Position numbers and translations under genes: made by a program
Notes under the pieces: model-generated
What the model saw: the letters and a program-made list of their open reading frames with translations, nothing else
Databases searched by the model: none
Told to the model about the DNA's origin: nothing
Part shown: piece after piece, positions 53,313-62,673 of the stretch
Position numbering within the stretch: position 1 is the stretch's first letter
Layout of the letters: the number at the start of each line of letters is the position of its first letter
Source: CBDHHC01 sp050633205
Lineage (GTDB): Bacteria; Pseudomonadota; Alphaproteobacteria; Rhizobiales; CBDHHC01
Direction of reading: 5' to 3'
DNA: 64,000 nucleotides
Assembly (NCBI GenBank): GCA_050633205.1
Contig: JBOEGA010000018.1
Span: forward strand, 1-64,000

Positions 53313-54311
53313 ATGTCTGAAACCCGCTTTGATGTTCTCGGCATCGGCAACGCTATTGTCGATATTATCTCTCGTTGCGATGACGCACTACTGGAAGAGC
53401 TGAACCTGCCCAAAGGTAATATGCAGCTAATAGATGCAGAACAGGCGGACAAGCTCTACGAAAAAATGGGACCAGCAATTGAAAGTTCTGGTGGTTCAGC
53501 AGCAAATACAATTGCAGGCCTTGCATCATTTGGTGGTAAAGGAGCATTTATTGGTAAAGTTGCCAATGACCAGTTTGGCAAAATCTTTAGCCACGATATC
53601 CGCTCCATCGGTGTTGAGTTCACGACACCGCTTGCAGAAAACAGCTCACCGACAGCAAAATGTATGATCTTTGTGACGCCGGACGGCGAGCGTACAATGA
53701 ACACATACCTCGGTGCCAGCACTGAACTCGATCAGGGTGAAGTCGATGAAGAACTGATCAAAACAGCAAAAGTTGTTTATCTTGAAGGCTACCTTTATGA
53801 CAAGGAAGAAGCCAAGGCCGCTTTCCATCAGGCAACTGAAATTGCAGCAAAATACGGCACCAAAGTAGCTCTCAGCCTGTCTGATGCATTCTGCGTTAAC
53901 CGTCACCGCGACGACTTCCGCAAACTTGTAAAAGAAGGCGTAGACATCCTCTTTGCCAATGAAGAAGAAATTTGTGCACTCTACGAAGTTGAAAGCTTTG
54001 ACGAAGCTGCAGCATTGGTCAAAGCTGAATGTCAGGTTGCAGCATTGACGCGTGGCAGCAAAGGCTCAGTCATTGTTACACCGAATGAAACCCATGAAGT
54101 AAACGCCCATTACGTTTCTGAAGTCGTAGATACAACAGGAGCTGGCGACCTCTATGCAGCGGGCTTCCTGTTTGGATATGCCAACAACCAGTCACTTGTC
54201 TCATGCGGACAGTTGGCAGGTCTTGCTGCAGCAGAAATCATTTCGCATCTGGGAGCACGCCCGGAGGAAAATCTGGCTGAACTAGCCAAAAAAGAAGGCC
54301 TTCTGGGCTGA
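53313..54311 (+). CDS. PfkB-family sugar/adenosine kinase
   Basis: A 332-residue ribokinase-fold kinase. SSGGSAANTIAGLASFGGKG is the N-terminal PfkB signature and VDTTGAGDLYAAGFLFGY the C-terminal one with the catalytic Asp. It resembles the group annotated as adenosine kinase in alphaproteobacteria, and phosphorylates a nucleoside or sugar. It lies 62 bases after nth and 71 before truA. Confidence 0.9.
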   Translation: MSETRFDVLGIGNAIVDIISRCDDALLEELNLPKGNMQLIDAEQADKLYEKMGPAIESSGGSAANTIAGLASFGGKGAFIGKVANDQFGKIFSHDIRSIGVEFTTPLAENSSPTAKCMIFVTPDGERTMNTYLGASTELDQGEVDEELIKTAKVVYLEGYLYDKEEAKAAFHQATEIAAKYGTKVALSLSDAFCVNRHRDDFRKLVKEGVDILFANEEEICALYEVESFDEAAALVKAECQVAALTRGSKGSVIVTPNETHEVNAHYVSEVVDTTGAGDLYAAGFLFGYANNQSLVSCGQLAGLAAAEIISHLGARPEENLAELAKKEGLLG

Positions 54312-54382
54312 TCGACTAAACTCATCAGGTGGAGCAGACAGTTTCACCTGACAACAGATTAATAAACACCAGCTGCAAACCA

Positions 54383-55120
54383 ATGCCCAGATACAAACTG
54401 ACCATAGAATATGATGGAACGCCTTATGTAGGCTGGCAGATGCAAAAAGACGATGCATCAGTCCAGGGTTCCATAGCCGATGCGCTTGGAAAATTTACGA
54501 ACGAAGAAGTTGGTGTTCATGGAGCAGGCCGTACAGATGCAGGTGTCCACGCAACCGGACAAATAGCCCATATTGATCTGGTAAAAGACTGGGACCCAAA
54601 CCGTATTCGCGAAGCAGTCAACTATCACCTGAAATCAACCCTCATATCTGTACTTCAGGTAGAGAGAGCTGATGAAAGTTTTGACGCCCGCTTTTCCGCA
54701 ACAGCAAGGCATTACCTTTATAGGCTGATTAACCGAAGACCACGCCTTGCTTTAGATAGAACCCGTGCTTGGCACGTACCTGTAGAACTGGATGCAACGG
54801 CTATGCATGCTGCAGCCCAGCGCCTTCTCGGTGAACACGATTTCACAACCTTCCGCTCTGCCCATTGTCAGGCAAAATCTCCAGTCAAAACACTGGATTC
54901 GATATCAGTAATAAGAGCTGGAGAAGAAATCCGGGTGGAAACATCTGCAAGGTCATTTATGCATAACCAGGTGCGTTCAATGGTTGGCTCAATTAAACTG
55001 GTCGGCGAAGGAAAGTGGACCAGTGACGATTTATATGCAGCATTAAAGGCGGCTGATCGCAATAAGTGCGGGGCCGTAGCACCCGCACATGGTTTATATC
55101 TCGTCGGCGTCAGTTATTAG
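54383..55120 (+). CDS. truA: tRNA pseudouridine(38-40) synthase TruA
   Basis: A 245-residue enzyme. I chose ATG 54383, giving MPRYKLTIEYDGTPYVGWQM; the upstream GTG at 54329 adds an unrelated 18-residue head. Catalytic Asp in GAGRTDAGVHATGQ. Modifies U38-U40 in the anticodon stem-loop of many tRNAs. The last 11 bases overlap the end of the convergent RidA gene. Confidence 0.96.
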   Translation: MPRYKLTIEYDGTPYVGWQMQKDDASVQGSIADALGKFTNEEVGVHGAGRTDAGVHATGQIAHIDLVKDWDPNRIREAVNYHLKSTLISVLQVERADESFDARFSATARHYLYRLINRRPRLALDRTRAWHVPVELDATAMHAAAQRLLGEHDFTTFRSAHCQAKSPVKTLDSISVIRAGEEIRVETSARSFMHNQVRSMVGSIKLVGEGKWTSDDLYAALKAADRNKCGAVAPAHGLYLVGVSY

Positions 55121-55601
55121 AGATAACTGCAACTGCATCAACTTCGACGAGAGCGTTCGGAACAAATAAATCCTTCACACCTATCAAAGCACTTGCTGGC
55201 GGATTTTTCATATTAAGCCACTTATCACGGACTTTACGAATTCCGGCAAGTTTGCTGGCATCATAATCCTTCACATAAACAGTCACTCTCACTAATGAAG
55301 AAAAATCAGCATTGGCAGCCTTAAGCGTGCGCTCCATATTAGCCAGAACCTGTTCAAGTTGCTCTGCAACAGTAGCACCTTTGATTTTCCCGTCTGCTCC
55401 CATTGGAACATGACCTGACAGAAACATCAGCTTGCCATTATTAACAATCATTGCCTGCGAAATACCGGGAATATTCACTCCCTCAGGATTAACCGGCTTA
55501 AGCATGCCTGCCCCCTGACTGACCGTGATTGACAACAAAAGCATTGTAAAAAAACTTATTGAAGCCGCCAGTATTTGACCTATAAATTTTATTTTCGACA
55601 T
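55110..55601 (-). CDS. Exported RidA-family protein
   Basis: A 163-residue protein. A signal peptide (about 1-30, ISFFTMLLLSITVSQGAG) precedes a RidA/YjgF domain: VNNGKLMFLSGHVPMG, EQLEQVLANMERTLKAANAD and RVTVYVKDYD. The Arg that binds carboxylates in active imine deaminases (in RxR/VDAVAV context) is not clear here; the domain ends NALVEVDAVAVI. The export of a normally cytoplasmic family is unusual. Its ATG shares one base with the stop of the aldo-keto reductase (TGATG), so the two are coupled. Confidence 0.82.
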   Translation of the reverse strand: MSKIKFIGQILAASISFFTMLLLSITVSQGAGMLKPVNPEGVNIPGISQAMIVNNGKLMFLSGHVPMGADGKIKGATVAEQLEQVLANMERTLKAANADFSSLVRVTVYVKDYDASKLAGIRKVRDKWLNMKNPPASALIGVKDLFVPNALVEVDAVAVISNN

Positions 55602-56584
55602 CACACATTCACTCCTTTCATACCTTCTTCAGGGTATCTTTCACCAACTATTGGATTGTCTTGAAGAACCTTTTTAATTCGCACGAAGTCTTCCTCTGTC
55701 AACGCGACCTCAACAGAACAGATATTATCGCTTAGATATTTAATGCGTCGTGTACCTGGGATCGGAACAATGTCATCTCCCTGTGCCATCAACCAGGCCA
55801 GAGCAAGTTGGGCTGGCGTACAACCTTTATCAGCCGAAATGGCTTTTACACCTTCAACTATTTTTAAATTAGCCTGAATATTTTCTTCTGAAAAACGTGG
55901 AAGAAGACTTCTGAAATCTCCCTTCTCATACTCCATATTTGCTGAATATGTTCCCGTCAGGAATCCTCGCCCTAATGGAGAATAGGGAACAAATCCAACC
56001 CCGAGCTCACGACATATCGGTAAGATCTCTGCTTCTACATCACGCGTCCAGAGCGAATACTCTGTCTGCAATGCTGTAACCGGATGAACGGCTTGTGCTT
56101 TTCGTAAAGTCTGGGCACTGACTTCACATAAACCGATATGCTTAATCTTGCCTTCATGAACCAGACTGGCGAGAGCTTCCATAGTCTCTTCAATAGGCTG
56201 AGAAGGGTTAACCCGATGCACATAATAAAGATCTATGCAATCAACTCCCAGCCGCTTCAAAGAAGCTTCACAAGCGGATTTCATATAGGAAGGACTATTA
56301 TCAAGCCCTCTCGCATACTCCCCCGGTTTGCGCACTATACCGAACTTGGTTGCAATAACTGGAGTGTCGGAACAGCCCTTCAAAAACCTGCCAACCAGCT
56401 CTTCATTGTGCCCGACACCATATGTATCTGCGGTATCAAAAAAGCGAACACCCCAATCAACTGCCTGATGCATAACGCGAATAGAATCCTCGTCATCCCC
56501 TGGACCATAAAACTCACTCATCCCCATGCAGCCAAGGCCTATTGCCGAAACTTCAAGAGAACCTGCCAAAGACTTGCTTTTCAT
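55601..56584 (-). CDS. Aldo-keto reductase
   Basis: A 327-residue (alpha/beta)8 NADPH-dependent reductase. GLGCMGMSEFYGPGD, the catalytic Asp/Tyr in FFDTADTYGVGHNEE, the Lys in VIATKFG, and His in YYVHRVNP are present. It belongs to the AKR13/YajO-like group. Divergent from a LysR remnant, which may once have controlled it. Confidence 0.93.
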   Translation of the reverse strand: MKSKSLAGSLEVSAIGLGCMGMSEFYGPGDDEDSIRVMHQAVDWGVRFFDTADTYGVGHNEELVGRFLKGCSDTPVIATKFGIVRKPGEYARGLDNSPSYMKSACEASLKRLGVDCIDLYYVHRVNPSQPIEETMEALASLVHEGKIKHIGLCEVSAQTLRKAQAVHPVTALQTEYSLWTRDVEAEILPICRELGVGFVPYSPLGRGFLTGTYSANMEYEKGDFRSLLPRFSEENIQANLKIVEGVKAISADKGCTPAQLALAWLMAQGDDIVPIPGTRRIKYLSDNICSVEVALTEEDFVRIKKVLQDNPIVGERYPEEGMKGVNV

Positions 56585-56792
56585 ATTTACGTCTCCGAAA
56601 TAACTAACTTCACTCCCTATATAGTTATCATGATAACTATATCAAGATAAGTTGGACGCAAAACCTTTTAACCAGGCCAGACACTTGTCTAGGTTAAAAT
56701 GGTTTACATGCAGAGTCTCTAAATTTTAAGGATGTAACTTAACCCTGAACATCCGTCTGTCTATCACCCCTAGTCTTGTCAGATTGATATGA

Positions 56793-57661
56793 GGACTGAG
56801 ATATAAAAAGCCATCGCGTTCTATTGCAGAAGCTATTGTTGGCATAGCTTCACCGGACTGAAATAATACAGATCTGCCAGACGCATTTCTCAATTAGAGG
56901 AAGCAATATCCGTAACACTTGTTGAACGCGGGGTGGAAGGCTGCAGGTTAACAGCCAAAGGTAGAGAGTTTGCAGAAATCGCAAAGTCCATGTCTGGAGA
57001 GCTGGACAGACAACTTGTAATATCAAGAAAGTCCACTGGCCACACAGGAACTGTAACTCTTTCATCCGGAGAAGGTTTCTCCGAAGTTCTCACAACAGCC
57101 ATAATCAAATTCTCAACAGATAACCCCTGCTGCTCTGTCGACTATTCCATAAACTCTGACTTGGACGATGTAGCCAGAGGAGATGTTGACGTAGCCATAC
57201 GCACACAAAACCGTGGTGAAACCTCACTTGTTTACAAAAAAGTGGCAGAAATCAGCTTCGGCTTCTTCACGTCTCCGGCTTACCTAAAACACAACGCCAA
57301 TAAAATGTCACCAGACATTGTGGACTATCTGGATCTTTTACCACCTATGGACCAGATCCCGCATAAGAGAGTGGCAAAAGAAGCCGGCTTCACCAATGCC
57401 CGCATCAGAATGTCATCATTCAGATCACAGTTTGAAACTGTCTGCAGAGGATTTGGAGTAGCGTCTCTGCCACGAATAATGGCTCAGGACAACCTTACTG
57501 AAGTCTTCACAGACATCCTGCTTCCATCAATGCAGGTCTTTCTCGTAACCCGACCTCAGGCCCTGAAACAGCCTCACATCCGTACATTTGTCGATCTGGT
57601 ATACTCTGTATTCGAGAACCCTGACGAGTATCTCGAATGCTGCCTGTCAGCGATAGAATAG
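56793..57661 (+). pseudogene. LysR-type regulator with eroded DNA-binding domain
   Basis: An intact reading frame (GTG 56933 to 57661) covers only the wing helix and substrate-binding domain (EGCRLTAKGREFAEIAK, then HTGTVTLSSGEGF). Directly upstream, the same frame reads SARRISQLEEAISVTLVERG without a start, preceded by a TAA (56864). A different frame at 56793-56858 reads GLRYKKPSRSIAEAIVGIAS, a degenerate helix-turn-helix remnant, ending in a stop. The DNA-binding domain has thus been split by a frameshift with about a dozen extra bases. The gene is very likely nonfunctional as a regulator. It is divergent from the aldo-keto reductase. Confidence 0.8.
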
Positions 57662-57663
57662 GG

Positions 57664-58653
57664 TCAGCTACAGCTGCCCCCGCCAAGCACACAGAATTTC
57701 GCACAGTAAGGATGGCAAAGCTTCACAGCCCCGTCATCAAACATGCCCTTATCAGCCTTTAGAGATGCTTCAAGCGACGCTCCCATCTCAAACTGCTCAT
57801 CATAAGGCAGTAAAGTACAAGGCAGCACAGCCGGCTTCTCTGCCCCTTTACGCTTGACAACCATCCGGCTGCTTGAGCACATCACATCGGAAGTGGTTAA
57901 ATTCAGTATCCCCCAGCAATCAGTCGTAATCTCCGGAACATCCGTCACCTCTTCCATCTCGGGAAACAAAACAAGCCTGGCTTTATCATCTGCATCAACA
58001 GGCCAGTGGCGGCTTTCAAACAGGGCTTTATACCCTGCACGGGCAGAGCCTTCATCTTCCCCCCAGCAGGTTCTCCCGGCTATATCAATCCTGAAACCAT
58101 TCTCTGCCAACCAGTCAACACCTGTCAAAGCAGGAGCCCATGTCCGCTCTCCACGTTCTTTTTCGTGTAATTCCTGACTATGATGATCCAGACTCACACG
58201 CATGGTCAGTTTTGAACCATAAAGACTGTTCAGGCGTAATAATTCTTCCTTAACCTTCTTGCGCTGCATGGGAAGCATGGCATTCGTCAATACGAGCACC
58301 TCAAAACCACGCTTCAGAGCATCCTCCATCATCGCTGCCATATCTGGATTCATAAATGGCTCACCACCTGTAAACCCGATCTCCCGAGTCCCAAGCTCCA
58401 TTTCCTCAATCTCGTCAAACAGGGATACTGCATCAGCAAGCGGAAAATAAACCAGCCTGTCATTCGTTGGGCTGGACTCTATATAACAGTTCACACACTC
58501 AATATTGCAAAGCGTCCCTGTATTGACCCAAAGCGTTTCCAGCTTGTCCAAAGGTACGGAAGCCCGCTTGTCACCCTTGGCAGTAATATCGGGATGTTCA
58601 AATTTTCCAAGAGATTGCGCTTCGATCGACTTGGCAGGAGATATTTCGTTCAT
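57664..58653 (-). CDS. Radical SAM protein with C-terminal Cys cluster
   Basis: A 329-residue enzyme. The radical SAM motif CNIECVNC (CxxxCxxC, Cys 49, 53 and 56) lies in WVNTGTLCNIEC; GFTGGEPFMNP binds SAM. The C-terminus is rich in Cys (SSSRMV region, then CTLLPYDEQF and HPYCAKFCVLGGGSCS) as in SPASM-like auxiliary clusters. The substrate is unknown; it lies next to a receiver-like protein. No obvious precursor peptide is present in the 94-base gap. Confidence 0.87.
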   Translation of the reverse strand: MNEISPAKSIEAQSLGKFEHPDITAKGDKRASVPLDKLETLWVNTGTLCNIECVNCYIESSPTNDRLVYFPLADAVSLFDEIEEMELGTREIGFTGGEPFMNPDMAAMMEDALKRGFEVLVLTNAMLPMQRKKVKEELLRLNSLYGSKLTMRVSLDHHSQELHEKERGERTWAPALTGVDWLAENGFRIDIAGRTCWGEDEGSARAGYKALFESRHWPVDADDKARLVLFPEMEEVTDVPEITTDCWGILNLTTSDVMCSSSRMVVKRKGAEKPAVLPCTLLPYDEQFEMGASLEASLKADKGMFDDGAVKLCHPYCAKFCVLGGGSCS

Positions 58654-58747
58654 TGAGAGAGCCCATTTATATTAAATTTGTCGACAAACCTAACATAAAC
58701 CGGATTTCAGGGAACTCACAATATGTTCATAAAAATGTCAGCACGCA

Positions 58748-59233
58748 CTAAATGGCAGGAACCTGATAATCACACCCCTTAAGACGCTCTTCAACGGTAA
58801 TTGAGTTCTCGCTCACAGATGGCAAATTGAATTTTGACATCATCATATGAAGCTTTAAATACAATGACTTGGCACAAAAATATGGGCCAATTACGATATA
58901 TTCCTTATCACCGAATGCCTGCTCAGCAGAAATTTCCGCATCACCTTCAGCAATAAGAATAACAGGAATTGGAGGTAGCTCTCCCCCCTCTTCGCCGGCC
59001 AGTTCGTCAAGTGCAAGCTCTCTGGAAAAACGATCCGAAGCACAGTCAAACACGATCAGATCATAGTCATGAAAAGCGTTTCCTTGCTGATTGTTCAATA
59101 CAGTGCAGTCTGATATCCCGGCCTTGGGAACTCCAAATCCAGTCAAAACAGCCTTCATCCTGTCCTTAATCACCTCATCCTGACCAATAACCAGAACCTT
59201 GACCTTTGAAAACGCAACACTGATAGGTCTCAT
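58748..59233 (-). CDS. Receiver-like domain protein, degenerate
   Basis: A 161-residue protein from ATG 59233, with GGAG 7 bases upstream (a TTG at 59245 is open). It has a CheY-like fold: KVLVIGQDEVIKDRMKAVL, DLIVFDCASDRF (Asp at the phosphoacceptor position) and IPVILIAEGDAE. The conserved Lys near the end of the receiver is replaced (VIGPYFCAKSL). It is likely a pseudo-receiver or a partner of the radical SAM gene 94 bases downstream on the same strand. Confidence 0.65.
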   Translation of the reverse strand: MRPISVAFSKVKVLVIGQDEVIKDRMKAVLTGFGVPKAGISDCTVLNNQQGNAFHDYDLIVFDCASDRFSRELALDELAGEEGGELPPIPVILIAEGDAEISAEQAFGDKEYIVIGPYFCAKSLYLKLHMMMSKFNLPSVSENSITVEERLKGCDYQVPAI

Positions 59234-59456
59234 ACAGAACTCCAAGTAACTCTGTGAAAACCGTAGAGGAATTATGTTAAAAAACTATTCTCACTAAAAT
59301 TCAAAGGTCACTTAACGATGTTAAGAAGGAGCAGAGAACCTATATTGAACAACACGGGTCAAGCTGGTAAAGTGCCTCTATAATAATGAATAAAACGTGG
59401 TAATATCAATATCTTAGAAAATTGATAGCAGCCCTCCAGTACAAGCCATAAGCAAA

Positions 59457-60254
59457 ATGAAAAATGAATTTAGGCATTTCCTGATCACACGGTTTAGCAT
59501 GGGAGTTAAATCAGGTTTTCCAGAGCAGAATTCCCGGATCGAATGGATGAAGCGACGCATTGAAATTTTCGAGAAGATTACGTTGCCGTCAGTTCTGGCG
59601 CAAAAAGAAAAGAACTTCACCTGGCTCGTCCTGTTTGATCCAAGCGTAAAAGACGAGCACTCGGATTTCATACAAAAGCTTGAAAACATTAGCTTTTGTA
59701 TCCCTGTATATTCAGAGGATGGGCTTCTCCCCACGATAAAAAATAAAATCTCTGAAACTACCCCAGCTGACATCAGGCATATCATTACCACACGACTGGA
59801 TAACGACGATGCTATTCATCAGGATTATATCAAAGACCTTCAATCCAACTTCACACCAAACCAGAATTACATCATAAACTTCTCTGAAGGTTTCTCTTAT
59901 TCAGATGAAATGGCGAGCATATTCAACAGAAACATGACGATGTTCGCCAGTTTCTTTGAATGTCTGGACAATGGCGAACTACAAACTGTCTATTGCGCTC
60001 CTCACCCCGCCCTGAGAAAAGTCGCACCAGTAAAGCACATACACAGCAAGCCCATGTACATTTACTACCACCACAGTATCAATGTCTCGGGTAATAAGCT
60101 GAATCTAACACCAAAATCGAAGCTTATTCTGGATTTCATAGCCCACTTCCTCTGCAAAAAAATCCCGTTACTCAATAAATATCTGCGCTACAGCTACAGA
60201 ATTCAAATTAGCAAAGACCACCCTCAACTGGCTTTATTTAATACCAGGCTCTAG
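59457..60254 (+). CDS. Putative rhamnosyltransferase-family glycosyltransferase
   Basis: A 265-residue protein with FLITRFSMGVK, KNFTWLVLFDPSVKDEHSDF and the metal-binding ITTRLDNDDAIHQDYI (DxD-like). This is the pattern of the 'putative rhamnosyl transferase' (Pfam Rhamno_transf) family of GT-A glycosyltransferases. It may add a sugar to a surface polysaccharide. No other glycan genes are nearby. Confidence 0.78.
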   Translation: MKNEFRHFLITRFSMGVKSGFPEQNSRIEWMKRRIEIFEKITLPSVLAQKEKNFTWLVLFDPSVKDEHSDFIQKLENISFCIPVYSEDGLLPTIKNKISETTPADIRHIITTRLDNDDAIHQDYIKDLQSNFTPNQNYIINFSEGFSYSDEMASIFNRNMTMFASFFECLDNGELQTVYCAPHPALRKVAPVKHIHSKPMYIYYHHSINVSGNKLNLTPKSKLILDFIAHFLCKKIPLLNKYLRYSYRIQISKDHPQLALFNTRL

Positions 60255-60263
60255 GGCAGTGAA

Positions 60264-60305
60264 AGAGTGCCACCTGAGAACACCAGGTGGCTACTCTTCT
60301 ATTTT
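60264..60305 (+). terminator. Rho-independent terminator after the glycosyltransferase gene
   Basis: GCCACCTG (60269-60276) pairs with CAGGTGGC (60284-60291), extended by AGAGT/ACTCT; TCTATTTTT follows. It also overlaps the 3' end of the convergent secreted-protein gene. Confidence 0.9.
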
Positions 60306-60700
60306 TGAAACGCAAGCTCCCAGTTAACCACACGCCCATCCGTATACGTACTCTTGATATTCATTGTCATACGACTACCAAAAATACCAAATGTCAGATG
60401 CCGCCGTGCTACACCCTGAACATAAAATGCCCTGTACCCTGCTGGATCCTGATGAGCCCTGCGTGAACCCCAATCACAATTCTGCGGATGACACTTGCCA
60501 AATACCTGAATATAAAACTGCTCCAGGCCATTATTCAGACATTTACGCCAATATACATAAGGCACACTATTCGTGTTGGGATCTGTATTGGTCCAGGTTT
60601 CAGTTGTGCATATTGGATTGGCTTTAACTGATACCGGCTGAACAGATGACAATATAAAAAGAAAACTCAGACAAACAAAAACAGCTCTTAAAAATTTCAC
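60299..60700 (-). CDS. Secreted Cys-rich protein with CHPxxCDWG motif
   Basis: A 133-residue protein with a signal peptide (about 1-27, SVQPVSVKAN). The mature part has FGKCHPQNCDWGSRRAH and several further Cys. GKCHPxxCDWG occurs in a widespread family of unannotated secreted bacterial proteins. The Cys spacing suggests disulfides. The function is unknown. Confidence 0.65.
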   Translation of the reverse strand: MKFLRAVFVCLSFLFILSSVQPVSVKANPICTTETWTNTDPNTNSVPYVYWRKCLNNGLEQFYIQVFGKCHPQNCDWGSRRAHQDPAGYRAFYVQGVARRHLTFGIFGSRMTMNIKSTYTDGRVVNWELAFQK

Positions 60701-60713
60701 TTATAACCACTCC

Positions 60714-61253
60714 CTACTCAATATCCGCATCAATCAGAACAGCACATAACAATGCAGGCTCATTCCCCTTGTTAATCCAGGCATGATTTGTTGCCTGCTG
60801 TACGACAACATCAAATGGCTTGAGATCCCGCTCTTCCTCATCAAGCATCAACGTGACATGACCTGACAGCAGGATAATATAATCAATAGTCTTCGTTTTA
60901 TGCATTGCCGGATGCCGTGAGGTATCTACCCGTTCATGAGAAGCTCCCATGCCAGCAAATCGCTTAGCTATAATCTCCTCAAGCTGTTCATGAGAAATAG
61001 AAGGATCGACTGGCGGAACAACAAACCACCTGAAATTACTACCTCTGGCAACGGGAGATAAATTAACCTCCATCAAACCACGATCATCCGTATCACTGGT
61101 ATCCTGAACCCCTCCGTCAATATTCCAGACCTCATACAGGTTCCCATTTAACCGCGCTTCAGGACCATCATGCATGACAACCGACCTGCCCTCAGCATTA
61201 TGCCCTGTCACCACACGCCTCAACTCAAACCCCGACCTTGCTTCACCAGCCAT
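60714..61253 (-). CDS. Cupin-domain protein
   Basis: A 179-residue protein. The beta-barrel core has ILLSGHVTLMLDEEERDLKP and DVVVQQATNHAWINKGN, the second cupin motif. The first metal motif is degenerate (HKTKTIDYII). It resembles cupins annotated as dioxygenase- or isomerase-like in small-molecule metabolism. The ligand is unknown. Confidence 0.8.
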   Translation of the reverse strand: MAGEARSGFELRRVVTGHNAEGRSVVMHDGPEARLNGNLYEVWNIDGGVQDTSDTDDRGLMEVNLSPVARGSNFRWFVVPPVDPSISHEQLEEIIAKRFAGMGASHERVDTSRHPAMHKTKTIDYIILLSGHVTLMLDEEERDLKPFDVVVQQATNHAWINKGNEPALLCAVLIDADIE

Positions 61254-61467
61254 CTGCTGTTCCTCGCTAATTATAATATGTTCAGCTATTAAGAATAAAA
61301 GCCTGCCACATCTGGATCAGACAGGAACATTCACAATTAGTGGTGCCAGGAAATAAAGACTTAGACAACAAAACCTTAAACACCGTCACAAAACAGTATT
61401 TAACCGAATATTACTCTCACTCATATAAACTCCCGCCATATACCAGAGGCTACGAGGGGTAATATCC

Positions 61468-62189
61468 ATGCGCTTTATATTCAAAATTCTCACAGTTAAC
61501 TTCATCATGATACTCGGAACACTTTCAGCACATTCAGAAGAATGTATGAAAATCGCCAGCAATCCAAATTCCAGCAAAGCAATAGCCGTATTAACACCCG
61601 GTATTCAGATGGCTTTCCAGAAGGCAAAAATCTGCGTGGACTATGTGACATTGCCCAGCGCACGTATCCAGAAATCTATGAAAGATAGCAGCATTGATGG
61701 TGAATTCCTCGCAGCATTGATGGTGAATTCCTCAGGGTAAAAGCCTACATCAATCAAATGAAAGATCATGTCATAGCAGTCCCGACCCCTGTAGCTGAAG
61801 GCAAGGGTGTTATAGTATCAAACGCAGCAGGTGATTTTAGTCCCAAATCCCTGGCAGATGTAGGAGACAGGATCATCGGAACTGTGCATGCAGTGAGATG
61901 GCACGAAGCTCTGAAGAAGCACCTCAAAACCCCGAGAACAAGTGCAAAATACGGACTTCTGATCAAACAGTTAATGGCAAACCGTATCGACGGCTTCCTG
62001 ATAGACAACGTCACACTCGGGCGGATAATCAAGGCAAATGTCATCTCAAAAGATAAACTCCGCATAAGCCCCCCAATCCTTGACCTTTCTGCCTACGTCC
62101 TGCTGCACAAGAAAAATGCCAAATTCATCCCAGATCTGGACAAGGCAATCAAATCAGTGAAACTGGAAGGCGGTTTCACTCTGAAATAG
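61468..62189 (+). pseudogene. Solute-binding (SBP_bac_3-like) protein gene broken by a 23-bp tandem duplication
   Basis: Two adjacent open frames (61468-61740 and 61758-62189) are parts of one periplasmic binding-protein gene: a signal peptide (FIMILGTLSAHSEE), then KICVDYVTLPSARIQKSM, and, after the break, AYINQMKDHVIAVPTPVAEG and VRWHEALKKHL. At the break the 23-base unit starting at 61688 occurs twice in tandem. Removing one copy restores a single frame of 232 residues (722-23=699 bases, a multiple of 3) reading SSIDGEFLRVKAYINQMK. The lesion is a recent or reversible frameshift. Confidence 0.93.
61688..61733 (+). repeat. 23-bp perfect tandem duplication
   Basis: GCAGCATTGATGGTGAATTC plus CTC is present at 61688-61710 and again at 61711-61733 with no mismatch. 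It disrupts the binding-protein gene. Confidence 0.97.
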
Positions 62190-62328
62190 TTACACCAACG
62201 GTCCGGTGCAGGCTGGAAGCCCGCACCGGACAGACTGCACCCGATAAAAACCTTTTCTCTCAGTAGTCAGGTTTGTTCCGAATAGATCAACTTGCACACA
62301 TTTTCCCTGCTAGAATATACTTACAGGT

Positions 62329-62341
62329 TGACCCTATCCCC
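62329..62341 (+). repeat. Left terminal inverted repeat core
   Basis: TGACCCTATCCCC; matches the complement of 63545-63557. Confidence 0.9.
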
Positions 62342-62406
62342 AGAAACACATCCAGAATTGAGTTAGAAATCTCCCTGCTTTAAACTATCAACCAGGAGAT
62401 TTTGAC

Positions 62407-62673
62407 ATGAAGAAAAAGCGTTTTACAGAAGAGCAGATTATTTCGATACTGCGTGAAGCTGAGGCTGGCGTCAGCGTTGCAGATCTTTGCCGCAAGCATG
62501 GGGTGTCAAATGCCAGTTTTTACAAATGGCGCAGCAAGTATGGTGGTATGGATGTGTCTGATGCGAGAAAACTAAAACAGCTTGAAGAGGAGAACAGCAA
62601 ACTCAAGCGATTACTGGCGGAAGCCATGTTGGATAAGGTTGTTCTTGAGGACGTTCTCTCAAAAAAGTGGTAA
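62407..62673 (+). CDS. IS3-family transposase OrfA
   Basis: An 88-residue HTH protein: KRFTEEQIISILREAEAG, then ADLCRKHGVSNASFYKWRSK, and a leucine-zipper region LKQLEEENSKLKRLLAEAM. Binds the IS ends. An A6G slippery heptamer (AAAAAAG at 62661-62667) at its end is suited to -1 frameshifting, producing an OrfAB fusion transposase. Confidence 0.95.
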   Translation: MKKKRFTEEQIISILREAEAGVSVADLCRKHGVSNASFYKWRSKYGGMDVSDARKLKQLEEENSKLKRLLAEAMLDKVVLEDVLSKKW

